From Rhizobium sp. SL86 (GTDB taxonomy: Bacteria; Pseudomonadota; Alphaproteobacteria; Rhizobiales; Rhizobiaceae): DNA of 64,000 bases. The position numbers were made by a program, and so were the translations under genes. How positions within the stretch are numbered: the first letter of the stretch is position 1; the number at the start of each line of letters is the position of its first letter. The stretch spans positions 310,001 through 374,000 of the forward strand of contig NZ_JAPPRJ010000001.1 in NCBI RefSeq assembly GCF_026672545.1, written 5' to 3'. This document shows, piece after piece, positions 56,762 to 64,000 of this stretch. The notes under the pieces are model-generated. The model was not told where the DNA came from. It made no database searches and was given only the letters and a program-made list of their open reading frames with translations.

Positions 56762-57328
56762 ATGGCCCGGATCGCGATTGCGCTCACCCCCGATTATGCC
56801 GATTGGGAGATCGGCCTTTTGACGGCCGTTGCCCGCAGTTTTCTCGGCGCCGACATCGTCACCGCCTCACCGGACGGCGCGCCCGTCACCTCGATGGGCG
56901 GGCTGCATGTGACCCCCGACAGCGCTTATGGCGATCTGGCGCCCGAAAATTTCGACGCGCTGGTCATTCCGGGGGGCATGAGCTGGGAAAAAGGCACGGC
57001 GCCCGACCTTGCGCCCCTGATCTCAGCCTTCCGCGCCGAAAAGAAAATCGTCGCCGGCATCTGCGCCGCATCAAGCGCGCTGGCGGCCACCGGCCTCCTC
57101 GACATGGTCGCCCATACCGGCAATGCGCTTTTCGCCCACAAGGCCAGCCCCGCCTATCAGGGCGAGGCGCTCTACCGCGACCAGCCCCAGGCCGTCTCCG
57201 ACCAGGGCGTCATCACCGCCCCCGGCACCTCCCCCTTCACGTTTACAGTGGAAATTCTGAAGGCGCTGGGTTTGTGGACGGAGGAGGCCGAGGCGGAGAT
57301 GGCGGGCTTTGGCGGGGGGGTTCGGTAG
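56762..57328 (+). CDS. DJ-1/PfpI-family protein
   Basis: 188 residues. DJ-1 superfamily fold with the nucleophile elbow IVAGICAASSALAATGLL (Cys near 102) and an acidic residue in the first strand (ADWE). Close to the YajL/ThiJ and glyoxalase-III-like group. Cytosolic stress or detoxification role is typical; exact reaction unknown. Confidence 0.9.
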   Translation: MARIAIALTPDYADWEIGLLTAVARSFLGADIVTASPDGAPVTSMGGLHVTPDSAYGDLAPENFDALVIPGGMSWEKGTAPDLAPLISAFRAEKKIVAGICAASSALAATGLLDMVAHTGNALFAHKASPAYQGEALYRDQPQAVSDQGVITAPGTSPFTFTVEILKALGLWTEEAEAEMAGFGGGVR

Positions 57329-57380
57329 GGGGGTGGTTGGGAATGGGCCGCTTCCGTGCCAGTCGTCACATCCGACAAGA

Positions 57381-58022
57381 TCAGCAGTCGGAATCGATCA
57401 CATTTTGGAGTGAGCGACCAAGTTGAAGCTCTCCAGCGTTTGCAGCCAAGCGCTCCAGTCGATTGTCTAGGTCCTGAAACCCCTGTGCAAAGCGCTCGAT
57501 TTCAACAGCGAGATAGTTCCATTCCGGCTCTGCATTAAACCAGCGGTCGACACGTGCATGCGAAGGGAGCAATGCATAAACGGTGATTAGGGGCTGGTCC
57601 GGGTCATCATAGTCGGGACAGCGGGCTTCGGTAACATAGCCGTGGGCGAGTTCATTTCGTCTGGCCGCCCATTCGGCATAGGCCGCTGTCTCCTTGCGAA
57701 GATCCTTCTTAAATTTGGCAACTGCGGAGTGCTGTCCGCGGAAGTCGCCGGTCAAGAAATCCTCACCTGCATTCCGCAAGAATGCCGCTCGGTCGTGGGT
57801 CTTCAGCAGCTTTTCGAATTGATCTATGGCCTTTTTAGCCTCAAATTCGGGTAAATGTCGGTGCAAAGCGTGGGCAAGGCTATTCACCGCAGCGTTGACT
57901 CCTTCCCAAGCTGACAAGGCACGTCCGAGTGCAGTGAAGATCGGAACGTCCGCACGATCGCCTTGTCGGTTCCGAAAAAAGCTGCCCGAAGGCCTGTCCC
58001 AAGGCATCGTTTTTCTTTTCAC
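57381..58022 (-). CDS. Hypothetical protein with RNELAH motif, downstream of hicAB
   Basis: 213 residues from GTG 58022, two bases after the hicB stop; AGAGG precedes it. Helix-rich. Residues near 135-141 read RNELAHG, the R-x4-H signature of HEPN RNases, preceded by a helix (KETAAYAEWAAR). The N-terminal part has ALSAWEGVNAAVNSLAHALH. The immediate coupling to hicAB suggests it is a third gene of that module. HEPN membership is inferred from one motif. Confidence 0.7.
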   Translation of the reverse strand: MKRKTMPWDRPSGSFFRNRQGDRADVPIFTALGRALSAWEGVNAAVNSLAHALHRHLPEFEAKKAIDQFEKLLKTHDRAAFLRNAGEDFLTGDFRGQHSAVAKFKKDLRKETAAYAEWAARRNELAHGYVTEARCPDYDDPDQPLITVYALLPSHARVDRWFNAEPEWNYLAVEIERFAQGFQDLDNRLERLAANAGELQLGRSLQNVIDSDC

Positions 58023-58024
58023 CG

Positions 58025-58360
58025 CTACCTCTCCGCAGCCTTCGCCAAAACCTCGCCGGCCCATTCGTTGAGGCTTTTGCCGGACAGTTCGGCGGCCTTG
58101 GCGGCGCGGGCGTGGACATCCGGGTCGATGCGGAACATGACCTTGCCGGAATAAGGCTTGTGAGGCGAACGGCCGAGTTTTTCGCAGGTGTCGAGATAGT
58201 CGTCCACCGCTTCGTGGAATGCTTCCTTCAAGCCGTTCACGGTATCGGCGTGGAAACCGATGACATCCGGAATTCCCGCGATACGGCCAACAAAAATCTC
58301 GTCTTCCCCATCGAATTCGATACGCGCAGCATATCCTTTATAGGTCATGGCGTTCATGGC
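58025..58360 (-). CDS. hicB: HicB-family antitoxin
   Basis: 111 residues from ATG 58360 (GGAG seven nt upstream). Partial RNase-H-like fold (YKGYAARIEFDGEDEIFVGR, GFHADTVNGLKEAFHEAVDD) and a C-terminal ribbon-helix-helix (FRIDPDVHARAAKAAELSGK). Start overlaps the hicA stop by 7 bp. Confidence 0.93.
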   Translation of the reverse strand, partial: AMNAMTYKGYAARIEFDGEDEIFVGRIAGIPDVIGFHADTVNGLKEAFHEAVDDYLDTCEKLGRSPHKPYSGKVMFRIDPDVHARAAKAAELSGKSLNEWAGEVLAKAAER

Positions 58361-58608
58361 TTTACTCCAATCTGCAGGAGGAAACGCCGCGCGTCCCGGA
58401 CCTGATAGCGCTTGGCTTCCTTTTCCGGATGCGGGCGATGAAAGGCGGCCAGCACGCCATCCTTTTCGAACTTGACCCGAGAGCCCGCGCCCTCGATCCG
58501 CCGGCAACCAACTGCAAGCAACAGGCTTTCAATATCGGCCCAGGCAATCGAACCTGGCACCGGCTCTGAAAACACCGCCAGCAAAATCCGTCGCTGCCTG
58601 TTGTTCAT
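58354..58608 (-). CDS. hicA: HicA-family mRNA interferase toxin
   Basis: 84 residues with a dsRNA-binding-like fold: WADIESLLLAVGCRRIEGAG, GSRVKF, and the conserved catalytic His in FHRPHPEKE. Preceded by a near-consensus promoter. First gene of the hicA-hicB-RNELAH unit. Confidence 0.9.
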   Translation of the reverse strand: MNNRQRRILLAVFSEPVPGSIAWADIESLLLAVGCRRIEGAGSRVKFEKDGVLAAFHRPHPEKEAKRYQVRDARRFLLQIGVKP

Positions 58609-58614
58609 GAGGAA

Positions 58615-58642
58615 ATTATAGCCTTGCTAGCATTTTTTGCAA
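58615..58642 (-). promoter_or_regulatory. hicA promoter
   Basis: Minus strand: TTGCAA (58637-58642) and TATAAT (58615-58620), 16 bp apart; a GCTAGC palindrome in the spacer may be the HicB/HicAB operator. Confidence 0.75.
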
Positions 58643-58697
58643 GCACCTTAGGCCGCGCGATACCTCCTGCACCTCCCTCAGACGGCTACCCCTCCCC

Positions 58698-58805
58698 CTA
58701 CTTCTTCTTCGCCTGATCGTGGTGCCACTTGATGGCAAAAAACATGCCGGTGCCGAGCACGATGAGCTTGAGGGGGAAAAAGACGATCGGGAACCAATCC
58801 CACAT
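58698..58805 (-). CDS. 35-residue membrane microprotein
   Basis: ATG 58805 to TAG 58698. One membrane helix (WFPIVFFPLKLIVLGTGMFF) and a charged tail (KWHHDQAKKK). AGGATC precedes ATG. Lies 149 bp downstream of the cobalt operon on the same strand. Family not recognised; too short for routine calling. Confidence 0.6.
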   Translation of the reverse strand: MWDWFPIVFFPLKLIVLGTGMFFAIKWHHDQAKKK

Positions 58806-58954
58806 TTTGAATGATCCTGTCATTGAGGGTGACGTGCGTTTGTGGGTTCGAGCCCTACCTCAGGGGGGCGGGCGAAAACACCGGCCATGTTGACGCAGTC
58901 GTCTTCGGTCTGCGCAGGCCCTTTGCGTGTCCGGACGAGAGGATGGCTTTTCCC

Positions 58955-59437
58955 TCAGCCGCCCAGCACGCGGCAGGCCCTGCCCGCTGTGCCGCCCGCC
59001 TCTCCCTCCAGCGCGCGGCGGATATCGCGGCTGTTGAGGTGCAGGGTTTTCCCCGCCGGGATCGCCTGGCGGAGAATCTTCGCCCGCGCGGCGGCGTGGA
59101 AGGCGACGGTGGTTTGGGCGAAAAGCGTCAGGCAGGCGGTCCGGTCCGGCGTCGCGGGGCGGCTTTGCGGCGTTGCATCGGAGGGGTCGTGAAGGGCCTC
59201 GTGGGTGGCCAGGTGGGTGGCCAGATGGGCAGCCGAGTGGGCAGCCAGATGGGCGGTGTCGTGGGCGGCGGAGCCGCCCATCAGGATCCCGACAAGGGCA
59301 CGGAAGGCCAGCCGGTGGACAAGGCAATGCGCGTCATGACCGGGCACGGGAAACTGCAGGGCGTCGAGATCCTCCCGCCACTCGGCAGAGGAACCCGCAC
59401 TCGGCTCGTCCCCCGGCTGGGCTTTTTGCCCGGTCAT
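58955..59437 (-). CDS. His-repeat protein of the cobalt (cbt) operon
   Basis: 160 residues from ATG 59437, overlapping cbtA by 35 bp. A conserved-looking core (FPVPGHDAHCLVHRLAFRAL and FAQTTVAFHAAARAKILRQA) is interrupted by a tetrapeptide repeat of type HLAT/HLAA/HSAA encoded by six 12-bp DNA repeats, giving a regular His array. Its place in the B12-controlled operon suggests cobalt binding or handling. No family recognised. Confidence 0.7.
   Translation of the reverse strand: MTGQKAQPGDEPSAGSSAEWREDLDALQFPVPGHDAHCLVHRLAFRALVGILMGGSAAHDTAHLAAHSAAHLATHLATHEALHDPSDATPQSRPATPDRTACLTLFAQTTVAFHAAARAKILRQAIPAGKTLHLNSRDIRRALEGEAGGTAGRACRVLGG
59201..59272 (-). repeat. Six tandem 12-bp repeats in the His-repeat gene
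   Basis: Units such as GTGGGTGGCCAG (plus strand) repeat six times in register with the reading frame; the first two are identical, later ones diverge. Confidence 0.85.
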
Positions 59438-59471
59438 GCCTGCACTCCGTCCTGTGTGGTTTCTCCGGCCG

Positions 59472-60269
59472 TCAGCGGGCCGGTGCCGCATCCTTCTCGA
59501 ACCGCTGCAGCAGCGCGCCGCTCAAACTTCCCACGAGCGCCCAGAACAGGAAACTCGTGACGGTGGCGGCGACGATGAACTGGCGCTCCAAGGCCAGCGG
59601 CGCCAGCGGATGTTCGCCCTCCGGCGGCAGCGGTGTGCCGATGACATGCGGGGCGGCGATCAGCAGGACCGCGAGGACGGCAGCCCAGGGCTCGCGGCGG
59701 AAGGCGAGAAGCGCGATGCCGGCGGCAGTGGCAAGCGCGGTCGCGATCCACCAGGTCTGGCGGGCGCCGAGTTCGGCGGCGGGCGAACCCGGCAGTTCCG
59801 GCGGAAGGCCCACCATGGGTGCCAGCATCACGGAAGCAAAACCGGCCAGCCCGAAGGCAAGCCCCATGCGCCAGCCGCCTTCGCCTGTCGCGCCCGTCTG
59901 GCGGGCAATCGAAAGGGCCGCCGTCAGCACCAGCGCATAACCGATCGCGGTCAGCACATTGGCAGCCATGGTATAGGCGGTGCGCTCAAACCCATCGGCG
60001 GGTGCCCAGCCCTCGCCGTGGTCGTGGCCCGCATCATGGGAATGGGCACTGGTGGCGACAGGGGCGGCGTGATCATGCCCATGGTCATGGGGCGCGGTCC
60101 CCGGTGCATGGGCATGTGGAGCGGGGGCCGGTTCGGCGGCGGGTGCTGCCGTTTCATAGGCCTCGGCGGCGATGATGAGCGGCGTGGTGCCGGCCATCTG
60201 CATCACAGAAACGGCAATACCACTCACGATCCCCGCGACGACCGCGGAGAAGACAATCGATCTGAACAT
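59472..60269 (-). CDS. cbtA: CbtA, cobalt transporter subunit
   Basis: 265 residues from ATG 60269 (AGGGG upstream). About six membrane helices; a His/Asp-rich loop between helix 1 and 2 (HAHAPGTAPHDHGHDHAAPV) and the CbtA core FGLAGFASVMLAPMVGLPPE with conserved Pro/Glu. Forms a cobalt importer with CbtB. Confidence 0.93.
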   Translation of the reverse strand: MFRSIVFSAVVAGIVSGIAVSVMQMAGTTPLIIAAEAYETAAPAAEPAPAPHAHAPGTAPHDHGHDHAAPVATSAHSHDAGHDHGEGWAPADGFERTAYTMAANVLTAIGYALVLTAALSIARQTGATGEGGWRMGLAFGLAGFASVMLAPMVGLPPELPGSPAAELGARQTWWIATALATAAGIALLAFRREPWAAVLAVLLIAAPHVIGTPLPPEGEHPLAPLALERQFIVAATVTSFLFWALVGSLSGALLQRFEKDAAPAR

Positions 60270-60285
60270 GTTTTGAACCCCTGGC

Positions 60286-60462
60286 TTAGTGGCAGGGGAA
60301 CGCGTTGGCGTGGCGCGTGTCATGCGCGGCATTGTGCACGGCTTCCGCATGGGAAAAGCCGACAAAACCGACGATGAACAGGCCAAGGCAGGCGGCAAAC
60401 ACGGCCTGCAGCAGTGCGGAGGATGTGGCCGTGGTTTTGACGGCCTGAGACTGGATCGACAT
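60286..60462 (-). CDS. cbtB: CbtB, cobalt transporter small subunit
   Basis: 58 residues. One membrane helix (LLQAVFAACLGLFIVGFVGF) and a periplasmic His-rich end: HNAAHDTRHANAFPCH, the typical CbtB C-terminus. First gene after the B12 riboswitch. Too short for many gene finders. Confidence 0.93.
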   Translation of the reverse strand: MSIQSQAVKTTATSSALLQAVFAACLGLFIVGFVGFSHAEAVHNAAHDTRHANAFPCH

Positions 60463-60494
60463 GCAAATACCCCTCGTTGCATCGATGTTGCGAC

Positions 60495-60690
60495 AGGTGC
60501 GCCGGCAGGTCTCCTGGCTCGCGGGTCTTCGTCTCCCGATCAGCCTTCCCGGTTTCCCAGTGGCCAGAGTGATCAGAAAACTCGCCGCTCACAGTTGCGG
60601 GGGCAGCCACGAATGAGGCGGGTCAACCCGCCCTATCGTGTTCCCTTTTCATCCCGGCAGCCTTCACCGCCGGAAACCGGTGCACGTTAT
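60495..60690 (-). ncRNA. Cobalamin riboswitch
   Basis: On the minus strand all landmarks of the AdoCbl aptamer are present in order: an upstream GGTG-containing P3 side, GCTGCCCCCGCAACTGTGAG near 60600, CCACTGGG, AAGGC, and the B12 box GCCAGGAGACCTGCC at 60504-60518. It precedes cbtB by about 32 bp, so cobalamin should switch off the cbt operon. Confidence 0.96.
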
Positions 60691-60769
60691 TCTTGTGCGC
60701 AGGGTTATGGGGGACTGTCAAGGGAAGCCTGCCATGGGTCATTGGCCTGCCGAGGGATGCTTACCATGC

Positions 60770-60802
60770 CGTCATCCTCGGGCTTGACCCGAGGATGACG
60801 GA
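60770..60802. terminator. Hairpin repeat downstream of cytochrome gene
   Basis: CCGTCATCCTCGGG-CTTGA-CCCGAGGATGACGG, 14-bp arms. This palindrome is common in alphaproteobacterial intergenic DNA. It lies 69 bp after the di-heme cytochrome stop and may end that transcript. Confidence 0.6.
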
Positions 60803-60871
60803 AAGTAGCTTGCGCTTTCCATCCCTTGGCGAGCGTCTGTAACCCCCAATGCAGCGCCCCTTTTGCGTCCT

Positions 60872-61786
60872 TTACCGCGCCGGAATGGCCTTCAGGTAGG
60901 CGGCAATCGCGGCGAGATCTTCCTTCGGCAGGTGCGTCATGTTTTTCTGCACCTCGACCATGGAACCGCCGACACTGTCGAAATCGGGCGTGAAGCCGGT
61001 TTCGAGATAGGCGACGATCTCCTCCTCGCTCCAGCTGCCGATCGAGGAGGAGCCGGGGGTGATGTCGGGAATGCGCCCCTCGCCTTCCGGGTTCGGGCCG
61101 CCCGCCAGCCACTGGCCGGTCTGAAAACCGCCCAGCACGTTGCGCGGCGTGTGGCATTCGCCGCAATGGCCGGGACCTTCCACCAGATACTGGCCGCGCT
61201 TGACGGCCTCGGAGGCATTGGCGAGGTCCACCCGCGGCGCATCGGAGAAATAGAGAAGTTTCCAGCCGCCGACGGCAAGCCGCATGTTGAAGGGGAAGTT
61301 CAGCTCGTGCGCCGGCGCGACATTGCTGCTGGCCGGCAGGCTTTTCAGGTAACCGAAGAGATCGTTGATATCCGCCTTCGTCATGCGGGCATAAGAGCCG
61401 TACGGAAAGGAGGGATAAAGATGCTCGCCATCCGGCCCCACACCACGGGTCATGGCATTGCCGAACTGCGCGACCGTCCAGGCACCGATGCCGGCCTTCG
61501 GATCGGGCGAGATGTTGGGGACGTGGAAGGTGCCGAAGGCAGTCGGCAGGTCTCGACCGCCGGACATCAATTTCAGCGCGTCGCCTTCCGCCCCTTTGGC
61601 CGCATGGCAGCTGGCACAGCCGCCAGCCCAGAACAGGATTTCGCCACGGGCGAGATCGGGCGCGCCGAGATCTGCCCAATAGGCTTCCGGATGCGGATCG
61701 GGTTTCGTCAGCGCATAAGCGACCCCTGCTCCGACAACAGCGGCCGCCAAACCGGCAAGCACGAATTTGGCGACGATCGAGGCCAT
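60872..61786 (-). CDS. Di-heme c-type cytochrome
   Basis: 304 residues. An N-terminal signal anchor (IVAKFVLAGLAAAVVGAGVA) and two heme sites: CASCH at ~57-61 and CGECH at ~205-209, with distal Met candidates. Similar to cytochrome subunits of membrane alcohol/aldehyde dehydrogenases, but with two rather than three hemes. No dehydrogenase gene is adjacent. Upstream on the same strand is a cytochrome c'-like gene, so the two may carry electrons together. Confidence 0.9.
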   Translation of the reverse strand: MASIVAKFVLAGLAAAVVGAGVAYALTKPDPHPEAYWADLGAPDLARGEILFWAGGCASCHAAKGAEGDALKLMSGGRDLPTAFGTFHVPNISPDPKAGIGAWTVAQFGNAMTRGVGPDGEHLYPSFPYGSYARMTKADINDLFGYLKSLPASSNVAPAHELNFPFNMRLAVGGWKLLYFSDAPRVDLANASEAVKRGQYLVEGPGHCGECHTPRNVLGGFQTGQWLAGGPNPEGEGRIPDITPGSSSIGSWSEEEIVAYLETGFTPDFDSVGGSMVEVQKNMTHLPKEDLAAIAAYLKAIPAR

Positions 61787-61873
61787 GGCCTTCCCCTTCG
61801 ATCACGACATGGCGGTACGGACGAAAGCCGCCGCCCGGCAAACGGCCGGACGGCGGGCGTTTCACCACAAGGA

Positions 61874-62317
61874 TCAGCGTTTCAGACGATAGCTCTGGTG
61901 GCAGGTGCCGCATTCGGCGCCGAGCGTCTGCATGGCCTGGCCAACGCCTGCCTGATCGGCCGGCATGGAGGCAAGCACGGTCTTGGCATCAGAGGAAAGC
62001 TTCATGGCCTTGGCCTTGAAGTCATCCATGTTCTGCCAGATGGCGGGGGCTGCTTCGCTGTCCATGCCGGTTTCGGACCCGGCCGGGAAATGGTTGGGGA
62101 AATCCGCAGCCGATTCGGCAATCGTCGAGAGCGCCGTCTTCACGGCTGCTGCGTCATACGGCTTCTGGCCCTTGGCAATCGCGCCAAGCGCGCCCATGGA
62201 GCCACCGATCTTCTTCATCAGTTCCTGACGGACCACCTGCGGCTCACCGGCTGCAAAAACGGCGCCCGCCCCAAGACAGAGCGCCATCACGCCTGCCGTC
62301 AGCATTTTGAATTTCAT
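61874..62317 (-). CDS. Class II c-type cytochrome (c'/c556-like)
   Basis: 147 residues. Signal peptide ending VFAA, four-helix-bundle pattern (VVRQELMKKIGGSMGALGAI, MDDFKAKAMKLSSDAKTVLA) and the heme motif CGTCH near the C-terminus. Conserved Met in the first helix as axial ligand (ELM). Periplasmic electron carrier. Confidence 0.92.
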   Translation of the reverse strand: MKFKMLTAGVMALCLGAGAVFAAGEPQVVRQELMKKIGGSMGALGAIAKGQKPYDAAAVKTALSTIAESAADFPNHFPAGSETGMDSEAAPAIWQNMDDFKAKAMKLSSDAKTVLASMPADQAGVGQAMQTLGAECGTCHQSYRLKR

Positions 62318-62475
62318 GAAACAACTCCCCTGATTGTCAGTTCCCGGATGTCGGTGCCGGACCCTCCCGGCACGCCGTACGACGCGCCAAGACTACATGC
62401 TAGGGTGCGGAAAAACATGACGTTTTCCGGTCACACACACAGATGTGATTGTGCCGGGACGGGACGCTCAGGATG

Positions 62476-63318
62476 TCAGCCGAACGACAGCGTGCGGCTT
62501 TCCTCGCGACCGAACCCCTCGATCTTCAGCCGGTCCGGGTAAAGATCGACCAGCGCGAAGGCGTTTTCGCTCGGCGTGTCGACCATGCCCTTGAAGTTGA
62601 CGAACCAGCAGGTGCCGGCACGGGCAAGGCCGCCACGGTGATCATGGCCGCAAAGATAAGCGACGACCTGCGGCGAGGCCGCCAGAAGATCGGCCAGCGC
62701 CTCGGCATTCCACAGGCAGTGATCGGTTGCCGGATAAAGCGGGTAATGCCCCATGACGATGACCTTCTGGCCACGCGCCCGTGCCGTTTCCAGCTGGCCG
62801 GCGATCCAGGCGAACTGCTGTTCGGAAATCCCGGCATTCCAGTCCATCGCATTGTCCGCGCCTGCAGCCTTCAGCCCATCCAGCCGCGCCCGCGCCTTCG
62901 CATGGCGGTCAGGGTCGGCGGCGGTGGCAAACAGGCTGTCCTCACAGCCATCGATGACAACGAACCGGATGCCGGCGCGGGTAAAACTGTAATACGGCGC
63001 CGGCATGCCGAGCGTCGCATGCACCGAGGCGAGTTTTTCCGGCTCCACCAGGAAATCGTGATTGCCGGGCAGGAACAGGCATTCGTGGCGCGAGCGGCGA
63101 TAGATGGAGAGCGCCGGGTCAAAATTCTGCCAGCCACGGTCGATGAGATCGCCGAGCGTCATGACGAAGGAGAGATCCTCCCCCTCGAAGGTGGCAATTG
63201 CTTCCGACAGCTTCGCCAGACTTTGGCGGAAATGCCGGTTCAGCACCGGATTGGGCTCAAGATCGGCATATTGGGGATCGGCGATGACGCCGAAGCGGAG
63301 AAGCGGTTCCTGGGTCAT
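62476..63318 (-). CDS. Calcineurin-like metallophosphoesterase
   Basis: 280 residues from ATG 63318. Motifs: IADPQY (D with Q in place of the usual H), GDLIDRG, GNHDF, MGHYPL and CGHDHRGG. The DPQ variant resembles Mn-dependent ADP-ribose/CDP-alcohol phosphatases. Cytosolic; substrate not determined. Confidence 0.88.
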   Translation of the reverse strand: MTQEPLLRFGVIADPQYADLEPNPVLNRHFRQSLAKLSEAIATFEGEDLSFVMTLGDLIDRGWQNFDPALSIYRRSRHECLFLPGNHDFLVEPEKLASVHATLGMPAPYYSFTRAGIRFVVIDGCEDSLFATAADPDRHAKARARLDGLKAAGADNAMDWNAGISEQQFAWIAGQLETARARGQKVIVMGHYPLYPATDHCLWNAEALADLLAASPQVVAYLCGHDHRGGLARAGTCWFVNFKGMVDTPSENAFALVDLYPDRLKIEGFGREESRTLSFG

Positions 63319-63382
63319 GAAGGCGCACTTACGGCGGATGCGTGACACGGCTGTGACAGGCGTGTGGACCGACGGGCGGCGG

Positions 63383-64000
63383 TCAACCGCCGGCAAGCCC
63401 CCGCCAGAGCGTGAGGGCCGACACCAGGAGCAGCAGAGCCCCGGAGGCGCGACCGACAAAGCGGATGGCAGACGGATTGTTGACGAGCGCATCGCGGCCA
63501 CGGGCCGCCAGCACGGCCAGTCCGCCATAAACGACGAGCTGGGTCACCCAGATCAACAGCAGCAGCACGAGCGCCTGCCGCCACAACGGCCCGAAGTGCG
63601 GATGCAGGAACTGCGGGTAGACGGCCAGCATGAAAAGATAGGCCTTCGGATTCATCAGACTTGTCAGCGCGCCCTGGCGAAAGCGCACCCACGCCCCGCG
63701 CCGATCGAGCGCCTCGGGGGACCCGACGGCAATCGAACTGTTGAGGAGCTGCCAGCCGATATAGGCGACATAAAGCGCCCCGAGGACGAGCAGTCCCGTC
63801 AGGAGCGAGGGCGCCAGATGCAGGATCATGCCAACCCCGACCGCCGCATAGAGCGTGTGCACCGCGCCGCCGGCCATGATGCCGAAGGTGGCAGACAGGC
63901 CGGCCTTGCGCCCGCCGGAGAGCGAACTCGCCAGCACGAAGATCATATCCATGCCCGGCACGATGATGATGCCGGAGACGAGCAGGAAAAAAAGCCATAG
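63383..64000 (-). CDS. LysE-family exporter, 5' end beyond window
   Basis: At least 205 residues; the frame is open through base 64000, so the start lies outside. Six helices with the LysE/RhtB motif PGMDMIFVLASSLSGGRKAG and SLMNPKAYLFMLAVYPQFL. Amino-acid or homoserine-lactone efflux; substrate unknown. Confidence 0.9.
   Translation of the reverse strand, partial: LWLFFLLVSGIIIVPGMDMIFVLASSLSGGRKAGLSATFGIMAGGAVHTLYAAVGVGMILHLAPSLLTGLLVLGALYVAYIGWQLLNSSIAVGSPEALDRRGAWVRFRQGALTSLMNPKAYLFMLAVYPQFLHPHFGPLWRQALVLLLLIWVTQLVVYGGLAVLAARGRDALVNNPSAIRFVGRASGALLLLVSALTLWRGLAGG

Noticed and set aside
59201..59272. Possible CRISPR or satellite array
   Set aside because: Units are 12 bp, contiguous without spacers and in frame with a gene, so it is a coding tandem repeat.
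60770..60802. Specific regulatory operator
   Set aside because: The palindrome is a widespread intergenic repeat type in alphaproteobacteria and lies behind, not before, the adjacent gene.

Overview
The window looks like chromosomal DNA of a Rhizobiaceae member (Rhizobium/Agrobacterium/Ciceribacter/Shinella-like; genus not resolvable by eye). The evidence is a Ros/MucR regulator, a seven-gene pha K+/H+ antiporter operon, DUF1491, DUF2336, DUF5330 and DUF930 proteins, a dmeRF nickel/cobalt efflux pair, RIME-like intergenic palindromes, a CtrA-type box, and high GC. There are no rRNA or tRNA genes, no CRISPR array, no transposase or integrase, and no prophage. Genes cut by the edges are a hypothetical protein at the left end, which carries an apparent frameshift, and a LysE-family exporter at the right end.

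Layout: 1-4.4 kb holds the edge gene, a RIME pair, a GFA protein, the AMPylase SelO (TTG start) and an outer-membrane barrel with a textbook terminator. 5-9.5 kb holds a DUF4258/HTH toxin-antitoxin pair, the copper operon copA-hmrR-copZ with a CueR-type 19-bp-spacer promoter, and relBE. 9.5-18.6 kb holds a NIT-domain chemoreceptor, a sugar-nucleotide-type epimerase, a YrhK protein, a decayed VapC, UPF0260, a class A penicillin-binding protein and a DUF1214/DUF1254-like pair. 19-28 kb holds DUF2336, DUF1491, a convergent HigA-like/HigB-like pair, a peptidoglycan-binding protein with a histidine kinase, DUF5330, SufE, a DnaA-domain-IV protein coupled to DUF6456, and mucR.

28.3-34.2 kb is phaABCDEFG, overlapping genes on the minus strand. 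34.4-37.1 kb holds msrB, a vanadium haloperoxidase gene, and a second, headless copy of the msrB 3' end. The haloperoxidase thus sits between two copies of that 198-bp tract, as after an insertion. 37-48.6 kb holds a DMT exporter, a LysR regulator divergent from padC, an acetyltransferase, small stress proteins (hemolysin III, DksA-like, UspA-like), a VOC protein, an AI-2E transporter, small membrane proteins and an oligopeptidase B.

48.7-54 kb holds DUF2254, a gene behind a CtrA box, dmeF/dmeR, a Ser-rich acidic protein, and a CDF transporter with a divergent MerR regulator. 53.8-58.6 kb is rich in toxin-antitoxin genes: parD with a frameshifted parE, an AbiEii-type nucleotidyltransferase with a small partner, and hicAB followed by a RNELAH (HEPN-like) protein. 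58.7-60.7 kb is a B12-riboswitch-controlled cobalt operon: cbtB, cbtA and a His-repeat protein. 60.9-64 kb holds two c-type cytochromes, a metallophosphoesterase and the partial LysE exporter.

Three themes connect the genes. Metal homeostasis covers copper, nickel/cobalt, a divalent CDF system and B12-linked cobalt import, and three of these have readable operators. Toxin-antitoxin modules number seven, two with broken toxins. Envelope and stress functions include the antiporter, PBP, Msr and SelO.
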